Positions 12,901 to 23,345 of a DNA stretch of 64,000 nucleotides are shown here, piece after piece. The stretch spans positions 3,906,001-3,970,000 of the forward strand of contig NC_134678.1 in assembly GCF_024713945.1 (NCBI RefSeq), given 5' to 3'. Origin of the DNA: Dermatophagoides farinae (Eukaryota; Arthropoda; Arachnida; Sarcoptiformes; Pyroglyphidae). The notes beneath the pieces are model-generated. The model ran no database searches and had not been told where the DNA came from. It was given only the letters and a program-made list of their open reading frames with translations. A program made the translations under genes and the position numbers. The first letter of the stretch is position 1; every line of letters begins with the position of its first letter.

Positions 12901-15900
12901 AAAGGAAACTACATCAAAATATAGTCCGAAGGTAACAAAAATCACATGAATAGAGTCTATGAGAATATTCATATTTAGAATGAAAGGAATCCGTTCGGGA
13001 AATTTCATTTTTTATGAACTGTTTATATTTTTGGAACACTATTAATAAATAGTAAATCTTGACTTTATTATCGAACCATTTTTTTAAACAATGAAAATGT
13101 CTACGGTTTTTTTTATTATAGAAATAAACCCCTATACCTTTATAAATAGGGGTAAAAATTTATATACAAAAATAATAAATTAATTAGTTAATGTCTACGG
13201 TACTGTGGTTTCGAAACAAATTTTAATTTTTTGCCCGAATCAAAAAAAGATGATCTGATAGTCGATTTAATACAAACAAATATTGACATTCAGTTGTAAT
13301 AGATTTGATTAAAAATAATCCGCTTAGGATGAGTAGATAGGAATTCAAAAATGCAATAAAAACAAGAGTTTAAAATAATTCAGGTATATTTTCGGATTTG
13401 CCATTAATAAAAACGAATATAACACACATATAAGACATATATAAATTTTCAATTTGGAAATCACAAGAAAAAAGATTAAAATAAATACCTGTTAAATGTA
13501 TTTAAGAAGCGTCACAAATATAAATTATGGATGACCATTCCAATGTTATCACTGGTGTTGAAAGATGCTGCATTGGATTCAAGTTTAAAGTTTCGAGTAA
13601 AAAAATCTAAAAGTTGAAAAAAAGACAGAATTACATCTGAAAAAAATCCGATTTGCTCATAAGATTTATATATAATGTTTGTATGGTGTCATATTTGGTG
13701 ATAGCGGACACAACACTAAAATATTTGAAAAAAATTGATTCTAACTTTGAAACGTGATTAGCAAGAAGAATAATCGGCCAATTTTTTATTTTTATCTTTT
13801 GTTTAATGAACCGAGAAATAGTAAGAAAAAATTCTTTTAAAAACTTGGTATTTATGGTGTTTATTAATCAAACGAACAATCAGTATGATGACAATTACAA
13901 AGAAAAAATCGAATTGGTAAAATTATCGGTTGAAAACCAGCAGCAGCTGTAGCATCAGCAACAATAACTTTTAATGAATGAGTATCAAATTGACGGATAT
14001 CCATCGATCAGTGGATATTTTTCCAATTGTTTTCGATAATTTAACATTTGCCATATCAATCAAATAGGAAACGATGAAATAAAAGCTTTATATGAATGAT
14101 GAAGATGGTCAACACTTGAACACTTGAAAAGCAATCGGCCATTTATAATTCATGATTATCAATGACCATCATAACCATCAATAGTAAAATATTGCTGAAT
14201 TGTCCATGATTGAGCTCATCACTTTTTTTATATTGATATGAGAATGAAGAATCAATGTTTATGAAAATTTCCTCGTTTATGATGTTGATAATGAAGGGGT
14301 AATGAGAATTTCTTTTTTTTGATTCATTCGTATAAATGAAAGTAGTAAATAGTAATCATTCAAAATGGCTTGACTAATTAAATTGAAAATGAAACGATGT
14401 AACTAGAAATGAAAATCAAAACAGAATGGCTGATTTTCTGGAGGCTATCTCAAGAAATGTGAGACGGACACAATGAATCATGAATCAACCAGAATTATTC
14501 AGGCTTGGCGCGCGCCGTTTTTTTTTCTTTCTCTCTGATTCATGATTAGCAACACATGCGCGCTTTAGGAGAACAAAGAATCATCATTCGTTTTGAAAAG
14601 ACTCAAAAAAGAATAAAAAAATATTTTTCAAAAATTTTTTCATGTCATAAAAAACATTACCAGTTATCAAATAAATACAGACAGACAAACAACAACGAAA
14701 ACTGGAAACTTTTCCAACTTAACCAGAATCGGAATGAAAACATTCAATCAATGATGATCAATCAAAGAGCCTATGAACAATAAATATTCCAAGTGTTTAT
14801 GTGAAAATAATGGAAAAAAGCTCTAAATTTTCTATGCAAAAAATGAAAAATCGAAATGACTGGTTAAGAAGATATTTCTTTATTTTTGTTTTGCAATATT
14901 TTTTTTAAATAAAATTTTCGTAGAATTTCACAAAAATAAAAGAGCAAAAAAATGTCTAGTAATTATTTTTTCAATTCGGATTTTTTTTTTGTTATATGTT
15001 TTCAGTTGAAAAAACTAATTTATTATGATGGAAATAAAATAAAGTAGAGGACTTGGGTACAATTTTTTGCGTCAAGGATTAAAACTTGAATCGAGAAACA
15101 ACGTAGCAAATAGAAAAAAAGAATCATTTGTTCACATGAACACGTACGATAACCAAATGACAATCAAAGTTCAATGCGTCAATAATTGATTTTTTTCTAT
15201 TTGGGTTTCGTTTTTTTTGGGCTCAAGAAAATTCCCAAAACTCAATTTAAAAGCCACTCATGATTGTTTTTTTTCCATACTTGGACAAACGTTGTGTAAT
15301 AATGACAATTTTTTTTGTCCGGGCATTTCATATTTCACGAAAAATAGATTTCTTTCTCATAGTTTTTTACAATTACCAGATGAAAAGTTTGAATACAAAC
15401 CAGAAAAAAAAGAATTGACGATTTGTAAAGAAAATAATGATAACAATCAATCGACTTTCTTGTTATAATTCCCTTTTATTCTTAAAAGCGTGTTTGTATT
15501 AGTAATTATGAAATCAGAATTTTAGTATGAAAAATGGTCAAAATATTTGATCAGAATAAGAATGATGACGATTATTGTCGTAATAATAACAATTTCGTTG
15601 AAATTCGCGATAATACGTGCGGAATGAATAAAAATAGATTGCAAATTTAAATAGCAAATGAATTAAATTCCGTTGGCTGCTAAAAATTGCGGAAACAATA
15701 TACAGTAATGATTCAACCATGATACATTGATGTAATAATCGATAAAACAAAAATGCCATTGATGGACTATTAACAGTTACTTTGACTAAACGAATTCAAT
15801 GAACTAGTATCAGAGTCAATATAATCAATAAAATTGAATCGAAATCAATAAAAAGGACTAATAATGTTGGTGTGTGTGTTTTATGAAGACTCACATATCA

Positions 15901-17565
15901 AGCAAAACAAACAAACAAATATTTTTGAGATTAGAGTTTAGAGAGAAAAAGAGATGAATAGTTGAATTTGTAGATGAAAAAAGAAAGAAGGAAATTCTTT
16001 TACAAACAAAAGAATCGGTAAAAAAAAGTCCGGAAAAAATTCAATAAAAAATACAAACTAGAACTTTGCAAGCTATTGATAATAGTTGATAATGAATAAA
16101 TAGTATTGATTTTGCCATGGAACAAATGGCAATTATCTGTTGGACCAGGAAAATTTGGTCTAATCTGTTTATCTATTACTTTGAGTCCTTCTAAAAATCT
16201 AGCAGAATTTAAATATCTAATCAATGATATGATCATTTCAAATAGTAAATGGATCTGGGTTTGTAAACAATTCAACTTGGTTTTAGGAAACAAATTAATT
16301 TGAAATTAATGAATACAAGTTTTATTGACACATATATAGTCAATATCGACAATTAAATGGATTCAAATGAATAAAAATAGAAATTTATTGCCAGTGAACA
16401 GACAATCATTAAAGTGGAGCATTGGACCTATTGCAATTTAATAATATCCAATCGAATAGGAAAATCAATGATTCCAATCTGAACTTTTTCATAAAAAAAA
16501 TTCAGTATTCGAAATACCTGATTTGTTGAAAATGGATTATATTCCGGTAGTTATACAGACTATTCGACCTGATTTCAAACGAATCAACTTTTAAATCATC
16601 ATCTGACGTTAATGTTTAATTGGTTGACAAATGTCAAGTTATTCTGTTGTATTGATGAAAATATTGATTTGGTTATAATTCATATGAAAGGAACTGAACC
16701 ATAATATTCAAGATATTCCAAGGCTCCAGTTAGGAAAAGTTAATCCCTTTTAAATGATTGTTGATTCGTTTTTTTTCGACCAAAAATCTAAACCAAATTC
16801 AATTTTTATATAAAGAATATGAGAGAAAAACAATCGATGATGATAAGTTCTATTCAAAGTAACAATTGCAAGTTGCTTGATAAGGAAATAATTCCACAAA
16901 AAAATCAGTAAAATCACAAGCGAAAACTTTTTCCTTATAATATTATTATTTTCCACCAACACAAGTAGTTAAATAATTTTTGTTTCACAATCTTAAGAGA
17001 TTTATTCGAATGTTTGTAGAGCTAAAAAAATTATTTACCTCAAAATACTTTATAGCCATCAATTTGTTTTCGACAACAAACAAAGGTCAATGGATATATA
17101 TTCTATAATAATTATAAAAAATGTTATATATTCAGAGTCGGATAAAGGAAACTTAGCAAATCTAATCAGTAATGCTTGTTATGATTGATCCTATATATAT
17201 TAAAATTAATCTGGTGTGTATTCGATAAATCGGTGATAAAATTTGCGGAATACATTTCAATTAGTAACTTGAAATGTTGCCAGATTGGTGGTTGTGTACG
17301 AAATGAAAATTCTAGAATGGTATAACCATAACATTGTTTTTATATTTGTGTGAAAAAGTTTACAGTTTACCATACTATTGTATCAAAGGATTATGGCCAT
17401 CAATAACAGCCAATAGAAATAAAAATTCAGAAATCTCAATCGATTGCTACAACGACGACAACAACAACAAGTTGATCATAATCCTTGATTATAGATGATG
17501 GTGGTTACCACATAAAATTGAAAACAATAACAACAACAACAATTACTGGTTGTGGTGTATGTGTA
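9914..17565. other. Long region without recognisable genes upstream of the receptor
   Basis: About 7.6 kb of AT-rich DNA between the first receptor coding exon and the transposon block. Open frames here are short, rich in Lys/Asn/Phe/Ile and show no domain. It probably contains 5' non-coding exons and regulatory DNA of the receptor. A small palindrome flanked by a 12-bp direct repeat sits at 13096-13201 and is listed separately. No tRNA-like cloverleaf or ribosomal sequence was seen. Confidence 0.5.
13096..13201. repeat. 12-bp direct repeat flanking a palindrome
   Basis: AATGTCTACGGT occurs at both ends of this 106-bp stretch, and near its centre ACCCCTAT pairs with ATAGGGGT about 13 bases later. 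A direct repeat around a hairpin could mark a small insertion, but no element family is recognisable. Confidence 0.35.
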
Positions 17566-17567
17566 TC

Positions 17568-17575
17568 TTTATTAT
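17568..17575. repeat. Left target-site duplication TTTATTAT
   Basis: Identical to the eight bases directly after the right inverted end (24699-24706). Confidence 0.85.
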
Positions 17576-17592
17576 CAGCGCCGAGCCGTGGC
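17576..17592 (+). repeat. Left terminal inverted repeat of the hAT-like element
   Basis: CAGCGCCGAGCCGTGGC; matches the inverse of 24682-24698 at 15 of 17 positions. Confidence 0.85.
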
Positions 17593-18404
17593 TGTTGGGC
17601 GCCCTTGTGCAAAAAAATTTCGTCGCCCCTTGTCCAAAAAAAATTTTACGCATAACGTAAGAGGGTGTAAAATTTTTTAAGTGTGTACAAATTAAGGCGC
17701 AGGTAAAAAAATTGTCATTGTTATTTGAAAATAAAATTAATAAATTAAAAAGTGATTGATTGCGGTTTTAAATGTGGTTCATTAAGAACTTGAATTCATT
17801 ATAATTTAATTCTACATTATTTTTTTTTTGAAAAAAATCAAAATTACAAGTTTCCAAAAAAGTTTCGCTATAAGTTTGTTAGTAAGTCTGAATATTCGTA
17901 ACTCGGGTGTTCATAAGTAGAGAAAGAAAAATCCAACCTGAAACGAACAAAATAGAGAGAATGACAAATCAATTGCCAACTATATAGCTAAAGTTAAATG
18001 TCCATTCTGAATGGTACAAATATATTAATAAGTGTTGTAAAATTTAATTGAAATACAAATGTCAGGGAAATCATAACAATCACAAAAATGGATATCAAAA
18101 TTAATCATTAAAGATCCGATCATCAAAGGATGTGAGAAACATCAGAAAACATCGATATGGAAATTTTAATAAATGTAAAAACATCCTATCATGAATACAA
18201 CAAATGATACATTACTAAAATAGTAATGTGGCATTTGAACATCCGATTGTGAAAACAAAATAAATTATGAATTTCAAATTATAAAAGCTAATCTAAAAAG
18301 AATAATAAAGTACGATAATTTTACTTGTGAATGTTGTGTGTAACGTCGAATAATTTGATAAAAGAGCAAGATTATCAAGTTTGCGTGAAAATCTCAAAAT
18401 AATT

Positions 18405-18475
18405 ATCGTCAAAATAAATTATGAAGTTAAAATTATAATTCGTGAAAAAATAAAAAATTGCAGCGACAATAATAT
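18405..18475 (+). repeat. Segment with an inverted partner at about 22797-22880
   Basis: The stretch around CAAAATAAATTATGAAGT followed by AAAATTATAATT and AAAATTGCA(G/T)CGACAAT recurs, with few differences, in the reverse complement of about 22797-22880. It shows that sequence lying just before the left minisatellite was copied in the opposite orientation to the right side of the block. Confidence 0.6.
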
Positions 18476-18481
18476 ATAAAT

Positions 18482-18710
18482 AAAATGGCATGATAATGAT
18501 ATTGAACAAGAAGCAAAAATCATCACACGATTGGATTTTCTAGAAACCATGAAATCGAAATTAAGGAAAAAAATTACCGAATGTCACAAAGATATTAAAA
18601 ATAATACGTTTTCGAATACTGATTTAATTGTGAAAACACATAAATTGAATGAGGCCATCATTGAATAAAATGAAGAATTGACGAAAATCGAGAAAATGGC
18701 AAGTCCAAAC
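18482..18710 (+). pseudogene. Decayed coding fragment that merges into the minisatellite
   Basis: One frame from about 18488 reads NDIEQEAKIITRLDFLETM, KLRKKITECHKDIKNNTF, DLIVKTHKLNEAIIE, a stop, then NEELTKIEKMASPN before the array. The helical, charged composition and near-continuous frame look like a remnant of a real protein with one in-frame stop. Its last codons (AAAATCGAGAAAATGGCAAG) are the same sequence as the repeat monomer, so the array may have been seeded here. I do not recognise it firmly; a gag-type protein of an LTR or other retroelement is one guess. Confidence 0.4.
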
Positions 18711-19266
18711 TAACACAATCAATTCAGAATTCAAAATTCAAAATCGAGAAAACATCAAATCCAACCTAACACGACCAGTTCAGAATCGAGAAAATAACAA
18801 GTCCAAACTAACACAATCAATTCAGAATTCAAAATTCAAAATCGAGAAAACATCAAATCCAACCTAACACGACCAGTTCAGAATCGGGAAAATAACAAGT
18901 CCAAACTAACACAATCAATTCAGGATTCAAAATTTAAAATCGAGAAAACATCAAATCCAACCTAACACGATCAATTCAGAATTAAGAAAATGACAAATCC
19001 AACCTAACACAATCAATTCAGGATTCAAAATTCAAAATCGAGAAAACATCAAATCCAACCTAACACGATCAATTCAGAATTAAGAAAATGACAAATCCAA
19101 CCTAACACAATCAATTCAGAATTCAAAATTTAAAATCGAGAAAACATCAAATCCAACCTAACACGATCAATTCAGAATTAAGAAAATGACAAATCCAACC
19201 TAACACAATCAATTCAGAATTCAAAATTTAAAATCGAGAAAACATCAAATCCAAACTAACACGATC
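18685..19266 (+). repeat. Higher-order minisatellite, six 98-bp dimers (42 + 56 bp)
   Basis: Twelve monomers alternate strictly. The short one (42 bp) begins AACCTAACACGACCAGTTCA; the long one (56 bp) begins AAACTAACACAATCAATTCA and carries a 14-bp insertion that duplicates the TTCAAAAT region. Six dimers of 98 bp account for the 582 bp. The first copies pair AACC-short with AAAC-long; later ones drift to CGATC and AACC starts. The right edge is the 14-bp target site of the non-LTR element, and the array resumes after it at 21357. Confidence 0.9.
19253..19266 (+). repeat. Left target-site duplication of the non-LTR element
   Basis: AAACTAACACGATC, identical to 21357-21370; the minisatellite continues directly after the right copy, so this is the filled target site. 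Confidence 0.85.
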
Positions 19267-21249
19267 ATGGGGAAAATTTTCGAAGGTATTATTGCTCGTC
19301 GCTTACAATTTTTCCTTCTTTCTAATAAAAAATTATCTGGCAACCAATTCGGTTTCATCCCGCAGAAATCTACTGAACAAGCATTATATCGAATTAGCAA
19401 TAAAATCAAAGCCATTTTTGAAAAGAAAAGTTTTGCTATTCTGGTTTCTTTGGATATTACGGGTGCGTTCGACTCGGCTCGTTTTGATCTCATTTTGGAG
19501 CAATTAAGACATTTTAACATTCCACCTAATTTGTATGCCATCTTATTCAATTACTTTTGTGACAGATGGGTGGAATTACCCCTTATTGGAACATCGGCCG
19601 TGAAACAATGCTCTGGTGGTTGCCCGCAGGGTGGGAAAATTTCCCCGTTATTGTGGAATATATTAATTGACAAATTGTTAAAATTGCCTTTGCCACACAA
19701 TTGTCATCTACAAGCTTATGCGGATGATTGTCTGATTTTTTGTGAACATCCGAACGCTGATAATTGTACTTGGCTTGTTAATAATTGTTTAGAGATTATC
19801 TATGAATGGGGATTAGCCCATGGACTAACTTTTAACCCTTCCAAATCGGAAGCTATGATTATTACCAAAAAGAGAAAATTTAACATTCCATCGATATTTT
19901 TAAACGATCAGGCTATAGGACTTGTTCCTTATATCAAAATACTTGGCTTAGTCGTTGATTCGAAACTCTCTTGGAGCCATCATATCGATTATATTTCTTC
20001 CAAAGCTACTAAGATTTTCAATATTATTAAAAGAAGATTCGGTTCACTTTGGGGCTTGTCTTTTGATGTACTCCGCACCATATATTTACAGGCTATTGAA
20101 CCGATGATCCTATATGCTTGTCCGGTTTGGCATAAACATGGTACAAATATGAAACGATTATTGAGAATACAAAGGTCATTCGCAATTGGCATGATCCGTG
20201 CCTACCGAACCGTCTCTTTGGAAGCCTCATTGATCATAGCAAACATTCCTCCTATTCATTTTAAATTGGATTACCTGGTAAAAATGTTTTCTTTAAAAAA
20301 TAACTCGACCGCTATGGATTGTTCTTATGAATTTCCTATTGCTTATGATAATTTGATCCATCCAGGGAAAATCAATCTTTCGGTTACAAATGAAAATGAT
20401 ACTTGTTTTCAACATCAACATTATTATCATATATACACTGATGGATCCAAATTCGAAAATTATGTTGGTGCTGCGTTTGTTGTTTTTTCAGTCCATGAAA
20501 ACCGTATACCATTTTTGAGAAAAATGTTTCGTCTGGATAATCGTTGTTCAATTTACCAAGCCGAACTTTTGGCTGTTGTTGAGGCTATAAATTGGGTTGT
20601 TGATAATAATGTTCCTGGCGTTAAAATTATGTCTGATTCTCAAGCTGTATTGTTGTCGATTCAAAAAATCTATTCTTCCAATAGGATGGTACAGCATATT
20701 TTTCAAAAAATCGTCAATTTTAATGGACATATTTGTTTCGAATGGGTTAAAGCGCATAATGGAAATTTTGGAAACGAATTAGCGGATTATTTAGCCAAAA
20801 GAGCTGTAGAATCGCCGATTTTGAATTACGATCTTTTGCCTTTATCCTTCTTTAAATATGAATTCAAAAAACAACTATATTGTGCCTGGAATGAGATTTG
20901 GACAACATGCTCTAATGGATCCACTACTAAAAAATTTTTTCCACTGGTAAGCATCAGATCAGGAATCAATCTGTCTCCCGATTTCATTCTTACCCAATTT
21001 CTTACAAACCATGGAAAATTCAACCAGTATTTAAACAGAATGCGAATCAAAGATCAATCGTCATGTTTCTGTGGTAATCCTTCACAAACATCTTTACATT
21101 TAATTTTGGAATGTGATCGTTTTGCAGCACAGAGATGTTTTTTCGCTTGTTACTGTTCTGATATGTCTAATTCTCTATCCAATATGTTGGATGAAAATAT
21201 TAGAAAATATTTTTCAAATTTCCTTCTTTCTATTTATAATTGTTTATAA
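19267..21249 (+). CDS. ORF2 fragment: reverse transcriptase plus RNase H (I/R1-group LINE)
   Basis: 660 residues, uninterrupted. Reverse-transcriptase motifs in order: GKIFEGIIARRL and GFIPQKSTEQAL (residues 2-45), LVSLDITGAFDSA (catalytic Asp), GCPQGGKISPLLWN, AYADDCLIF (catalytic DD) and GLTFNPSKSEAMII, then IKILGLVVDSKLSW. An RNase H domain follows at about residues 390-520: IYTDGSK, YQAELLAVVEAI, IMSDSQAVL and HNGNFGNELADYLAKRA, with the D-E-D-D residues in place. The C-terminus has CFCGN...HLILEC, the cysteine/histidine cluster typical of these elements. The AP-endonuclease domain and any ORF1 are missing because of 5' truncation, so it could not transpose alone. RNase H argues for the I, LOA or R1 groups rather than Jockey or RTE. 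The ATG at 19267 may be fortuitous: the frame is open upstream into the array. Confidence 0.92.
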   Translation: MGKIFEGIIARRLQFFLLSNKKLSGNQFGFIPQKSTEQALYRISNKIKAIFEKKSFAILVSLDITGAFDSARFDLILEQLRHFNIPPNLYAILFNYFCDRWVELPLIGTSAVKQCSGGCPQGGKISPLLWNILIDKLLKLPLPHNCHLQAYADDCLIFCEHPNADNCTWLVNNCLEIIYEWGLAHGLTFNPSKSEAMIITKKRKFNIPSIFLNDQAIGLVPYIKILGLVVDSKLSWSHHIDYISSKATKIFNIIKRRFGSLWGLSFDVLRTIYLQAIEPMILYACPVWHKHGTNMKRLLRIQRSFAIGMIRAYRTVSLEASLIIANIPPIHFKLDYLVKMFSLKNNSTAMDCSYEFPIAYDNLIHPGKINLSVTNENDTCFQHQHYYHIYTDGSKFENYVGAAFVVFSVHENRIPFLRKMFRLDNRCSIYQAELLAVVEAINWVVDNNVPGVKIMSDSQAVLLSIQKIYSSNRMVQHIFQKIVNFNGHICFEWVKAHNGNFGNELADYLAKRAVESPILNYDLLPLSFFKYEFKKQLYCAWNEIWTTCSNGSTTKKFFPLVSIRSGINLSPDFILTQFLTNHGKFNQYLNRMRIKDQSSCFCGNPSQTSLHLILECDRFAAQRCFFACYCSDMSNSLSNMLDENIRKYFSNFLLSIYNCL

Positions 21250-21356
21250 TTTTTTGTTATATTTCTCATTTTTATTTTATTTTTTGTAAATCTTTATCAA
21301 CTCCTATTTTAAGGTATAGGAGCGTTTTGCTTTTTCTAAATAAATAAATAAATAAT
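19267..21356 (+). mobile_element. 5'-truncated non-LTR retrotransposon inserted in the minisatellite
   Basis: The insertion starts at the reverse-transcriptase coding region (19267) and ends in a TAAA-rich tail (about 21338-21356) after a short 3' UTR. It is flanked by the 14-bp duplication AAACTAACACGATC. Target-primed reverse transcription explains all three features: 5' truncation, simple 3' tail and variable-length duplication. The frame is unbroken, so the insertion is probably recent and younger than the array it sits in. Confidence 0.9.
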
Positions 21357-21476
21357 AAACTAACACGATCAGTTCAGGATTCAAAATTCAAAATCGAGAA
21401 AACATCAAATCCAACCTAACACGACCAGTTCAGAATCGAGAAAATAACAAGTCCAAACTAACACGACCAGTTCAGA
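21357..21476 (+). repeat. Continuation of the minisatellite right of the retrotransposon
   Basis: Begins with the right 14-bp target duplication and continues in phase with the left array (long monomer, short monomer, then partial), confirming that the retrotransposon split one array. Confidence 0.85.
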
Positions 21477-21770
21477 TGGTTAGTTATTGGAATTAGTTAC
21501 AAGAATTGGTTGGTTTCTATACCGTTTTTTAGATTTATTAAAAATTATTTTCAATGATGAATTGTGTTTTTCAAGATTCAGAGTTAAATAATGTTTGTTA
21601 CATTTAATTAATTCGATATGTATCGGATGTTCTGCCATTGAAGATGAAAATATTTATTTTCAGAATATGTTGTTGTAATTTTAAACACAATAACATTAAC
21701 AAATGATCATCAAAAAAAATTTTATCTGATTCGAAAAAATGTTGTAAAAGTCGATAATAATTCAAATTCA

Positions 21771-21864
21771 GTTTGGACTTGGTCTGAACTGGACAGTTCT
21801 GAACAGTTTGGACAGTTCTGAACTGGTCGTGTTAGTTTGGACTTGCCATTTTCTCGATTCTGAA
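21771..21864 (-). repeat. Minisatellite monomers in inverted orientation, small array
   Basis: Reads GTTTGGACTTG...CTGAACTGGTCGTGTTAG...TTTTCTCGATTCTGAA, the reverse complement of the 42-bp monomer, with a degenerated first part containing two extra short GGACAGTTCTGAA copies. Confidence 0.8.
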
Positions 21865-21884
21865 ATAAATGCTTTTTTTCATAA

Positions 21885-21949
21885 GGTGGGCCGCGAAAAA
21901 TTTTAAAATCTCATACCGGGCCGCGTTCAAAAAAGTTTGGGAAACGCTG
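21885..21949. mobile_element. Solitary hAT-like right end
   Basis: Contains GGTGGGCCGCG, CCGGGCCGCG and ends GTTTGGGAAACGCTG. Its reverse complement starts CAGCGTTTCCCAAAC with a following GCGGCCC, the form common at the ends of many hAT elements. No matching left end or 8-bp duplication of ATTTATCT was found nearby, so it is a fragment. Confidence 0.55.
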
Positions 21950-21954
21950 ATTTA

Positions 21955-22290
21955 TCTTACAAATATTCATCGGATCAAACATTCCTTATATGTTGATCAT
22001 TTATCAGATTTAAAATTTCAATTAATGTTGCCTGTTAACCAATTTCATCACCCATTTTTATCTTTCAACTTCTTAAATAACGTTCGTAACCAAAATCATG
22101 ATTTTCATATTTATACTGACTATTCAAAATTGGCTGGTCGTGTTGGATTTTCCAGGAGGAATTATTTGCAATTTTCCAAGCATCATTATGGTTGAAAAGA
22201 ACAAACCGATCTGCAAGAATTTTTATTGATTCGTACTCTTCTGTTTTTGCAATTCTGAAAATAAATCATTTTCAACGAAGATATTGATGA
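21955..22290 (+). pseudogene. Decayed RNase H fragment of a second non-LTR element
   Basis: One frame gives NHDFHIYTDYSKLAGRVGF, matching the first RNase H motif (IYTDGSK) of I/R1-group elements with Gly changed to Tyr. After a stop near 22193 another frame gives RSARIFIDSYSSVFAI, matching the later SDS motif. So at least one frameshift and deletions separate them. It begins directly after the solitary hAT-like end. It is a different family copy from the intact element at 19267. Confidence 0.6.
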
Positions 22291-22796
22291 GCAACCAGCA
22301 AAAAAAAACAAAATACGACTTACGTTGAGGCTTATATTAATTGATTTTATCGATAATTCACAATTTTCACAAATTTATAAATAAGAAAACAAATGAATTT
22401 TATTCGAAATCACCATAAAAACAAATCGGATAGAATAAATAGCACAACAGACACAGAACATATGTTCCGCTCTCTCAATGACCATATTCATACCTTGAAA
22501 GTAAATATGAATAATTTTAGAATTTCAATCACTTGTGTTATGAATCGTAATAATTCGACCAATTTTCGTATTTGAAATGAACCTTTGAAGTTTTATATGA
22601 TTTTTTAAAACAAAAAATTTTGACATGGCAAATTGAATTTTTTCAATAAAATTGTTGAGATTAAGATCTATTCCACCTATTAAATCGATTGAAAAATTTC
22701 CATGGGTTAATCGAAAAAATCTTCTATCAAGAAAATATGTCTTTACAATTTTATAATTTCTTCTTTATTTTCAATTGTCGATTCAATTTTATATTT

Positions 22797-22880
22797 TTTT
22801 CTGCTTTTTTAAATTGTCGATGCAATTTTATATTTTTTCACAAATTATAATTTTCACTTCATAATTTATTTTGAGGATTA
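22797..22880 (-). repeat. Inverted partner of 18405-18475
   Basis: Reverse complement matches the left segment (CAAAATAAATTATGAAGTG, AAAATTATAATTTGTG, AAAATTGCATCGACAATT). A nearby direct duplication repeats AATTGTCGAT(T/G)CAATTTTATA at about 22774 and 22814. Confidence 0.6.
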
Positions 22881-22906
22881 TTATTTTTTATTATTTTTAG
22901 CGCCAA

Positions 22907-23092
22907 TTAGTCGGCCAGGTTCTTGATGACTTCAACCGCATTCACATTCGGACGATAAGTTGACATTGATTCTGTAAAGATAGCTCTTAAAAAATCCATG
23001 GCCTGTAATGAATTGTACATTATGAAAATTAGGCTTAAAAAATTTCGCGATTTGCGATGTAGAAAAAAATTTTTTATAATTATCATTTGCAT
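22907..23092 (-). pseudogene. Unrecognised short coding remnant
   Basis: The C-terminal part reads MSTYRPNVNAVEVIKNLAD then stop, which looks protein-like; the upstream part is Phe/Ile-rich and may be non-coding. It lies among repeats of the composite element. No family assigned; probably transposon-derived. Confidence 0.25.
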
Positions 23093-23120
23093 TGTTGAAA
23101 TAGTTGGTTATTGACTTTTT

Positions 23121-23345
23121 TTACGAACCCAACACGACCAGTTCAGAATCGAGAAAATGGCAAATCCAACCTAACACGACCAGTTCAGAATTGGTTGGCG
23201 ATGCTTTATTGATTACTTTCCCAATGATTGTAGTGGTTTCGATTTGCTCATCGCTGTCCACAGTGATATTATGGTCCCACACCACGGCATTTTCTTTTGT
23301 CACTTCATCTTGTTCGTTTAGGACTGCTAAACAATAATTCGTCAT
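23121..23345 (-). pseudogene. Coding fragment with two in-frame minisatellite monomers
   Basis: The minus frame reads LNEQDEVTKENAVVWDHNIT, VDSDEQIETTTIIGKVIN, KASPTNSELVVLGW and then repeats SELVVLG. The acidic, mixed composition is protein-like, and the 42-bp monomer (14 codons) continues the frame. The plus frame is also open but has antisense-type composition. The fragment is flanked by arrays in both orientations: forward copies at 23128-23191, inverted from 23346. The protein family is not recognised; transposon origin is inferred from context. Confidence 0.35.
23128..23191 (+). repeat. Two forward minisatellite monomers
   Basis: AACACGACCAGTTCAGAATC followed by GAGAAAATGGCAAATCC and a second AACCTAACACGACCAGTTCA, the 42-bp monomer in the same orientation as the left array. 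Confidence 0.8.

Noticed and set aside
16000-16303. Overlapping open frames on both strands
   Set aside because: Neither strand gives a recognisable motif; both are short and end in Phe/Leu-rich sequence. A transposon remnant is possible but unsupported.
18685-19266. Regular repeat pattern that could suggest a CRISPR array
   Set aside because: No unique spacers: the 42 and 56 bp units are variants of each other, and the sequence is from an intron-containing animal genome.
20548-21050. Antisense frames within the retrotransposon
   Set aside because: They are shadows of the RT-RNase H frame, whose catalytic motifs are intact.
23104-23337. Plus-strand frame over the repeat-linked coding fragment
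   Set aside because: Ser/Thr/Val/Ile-rich antisense pattern; the minus strand has the protein-like composition.
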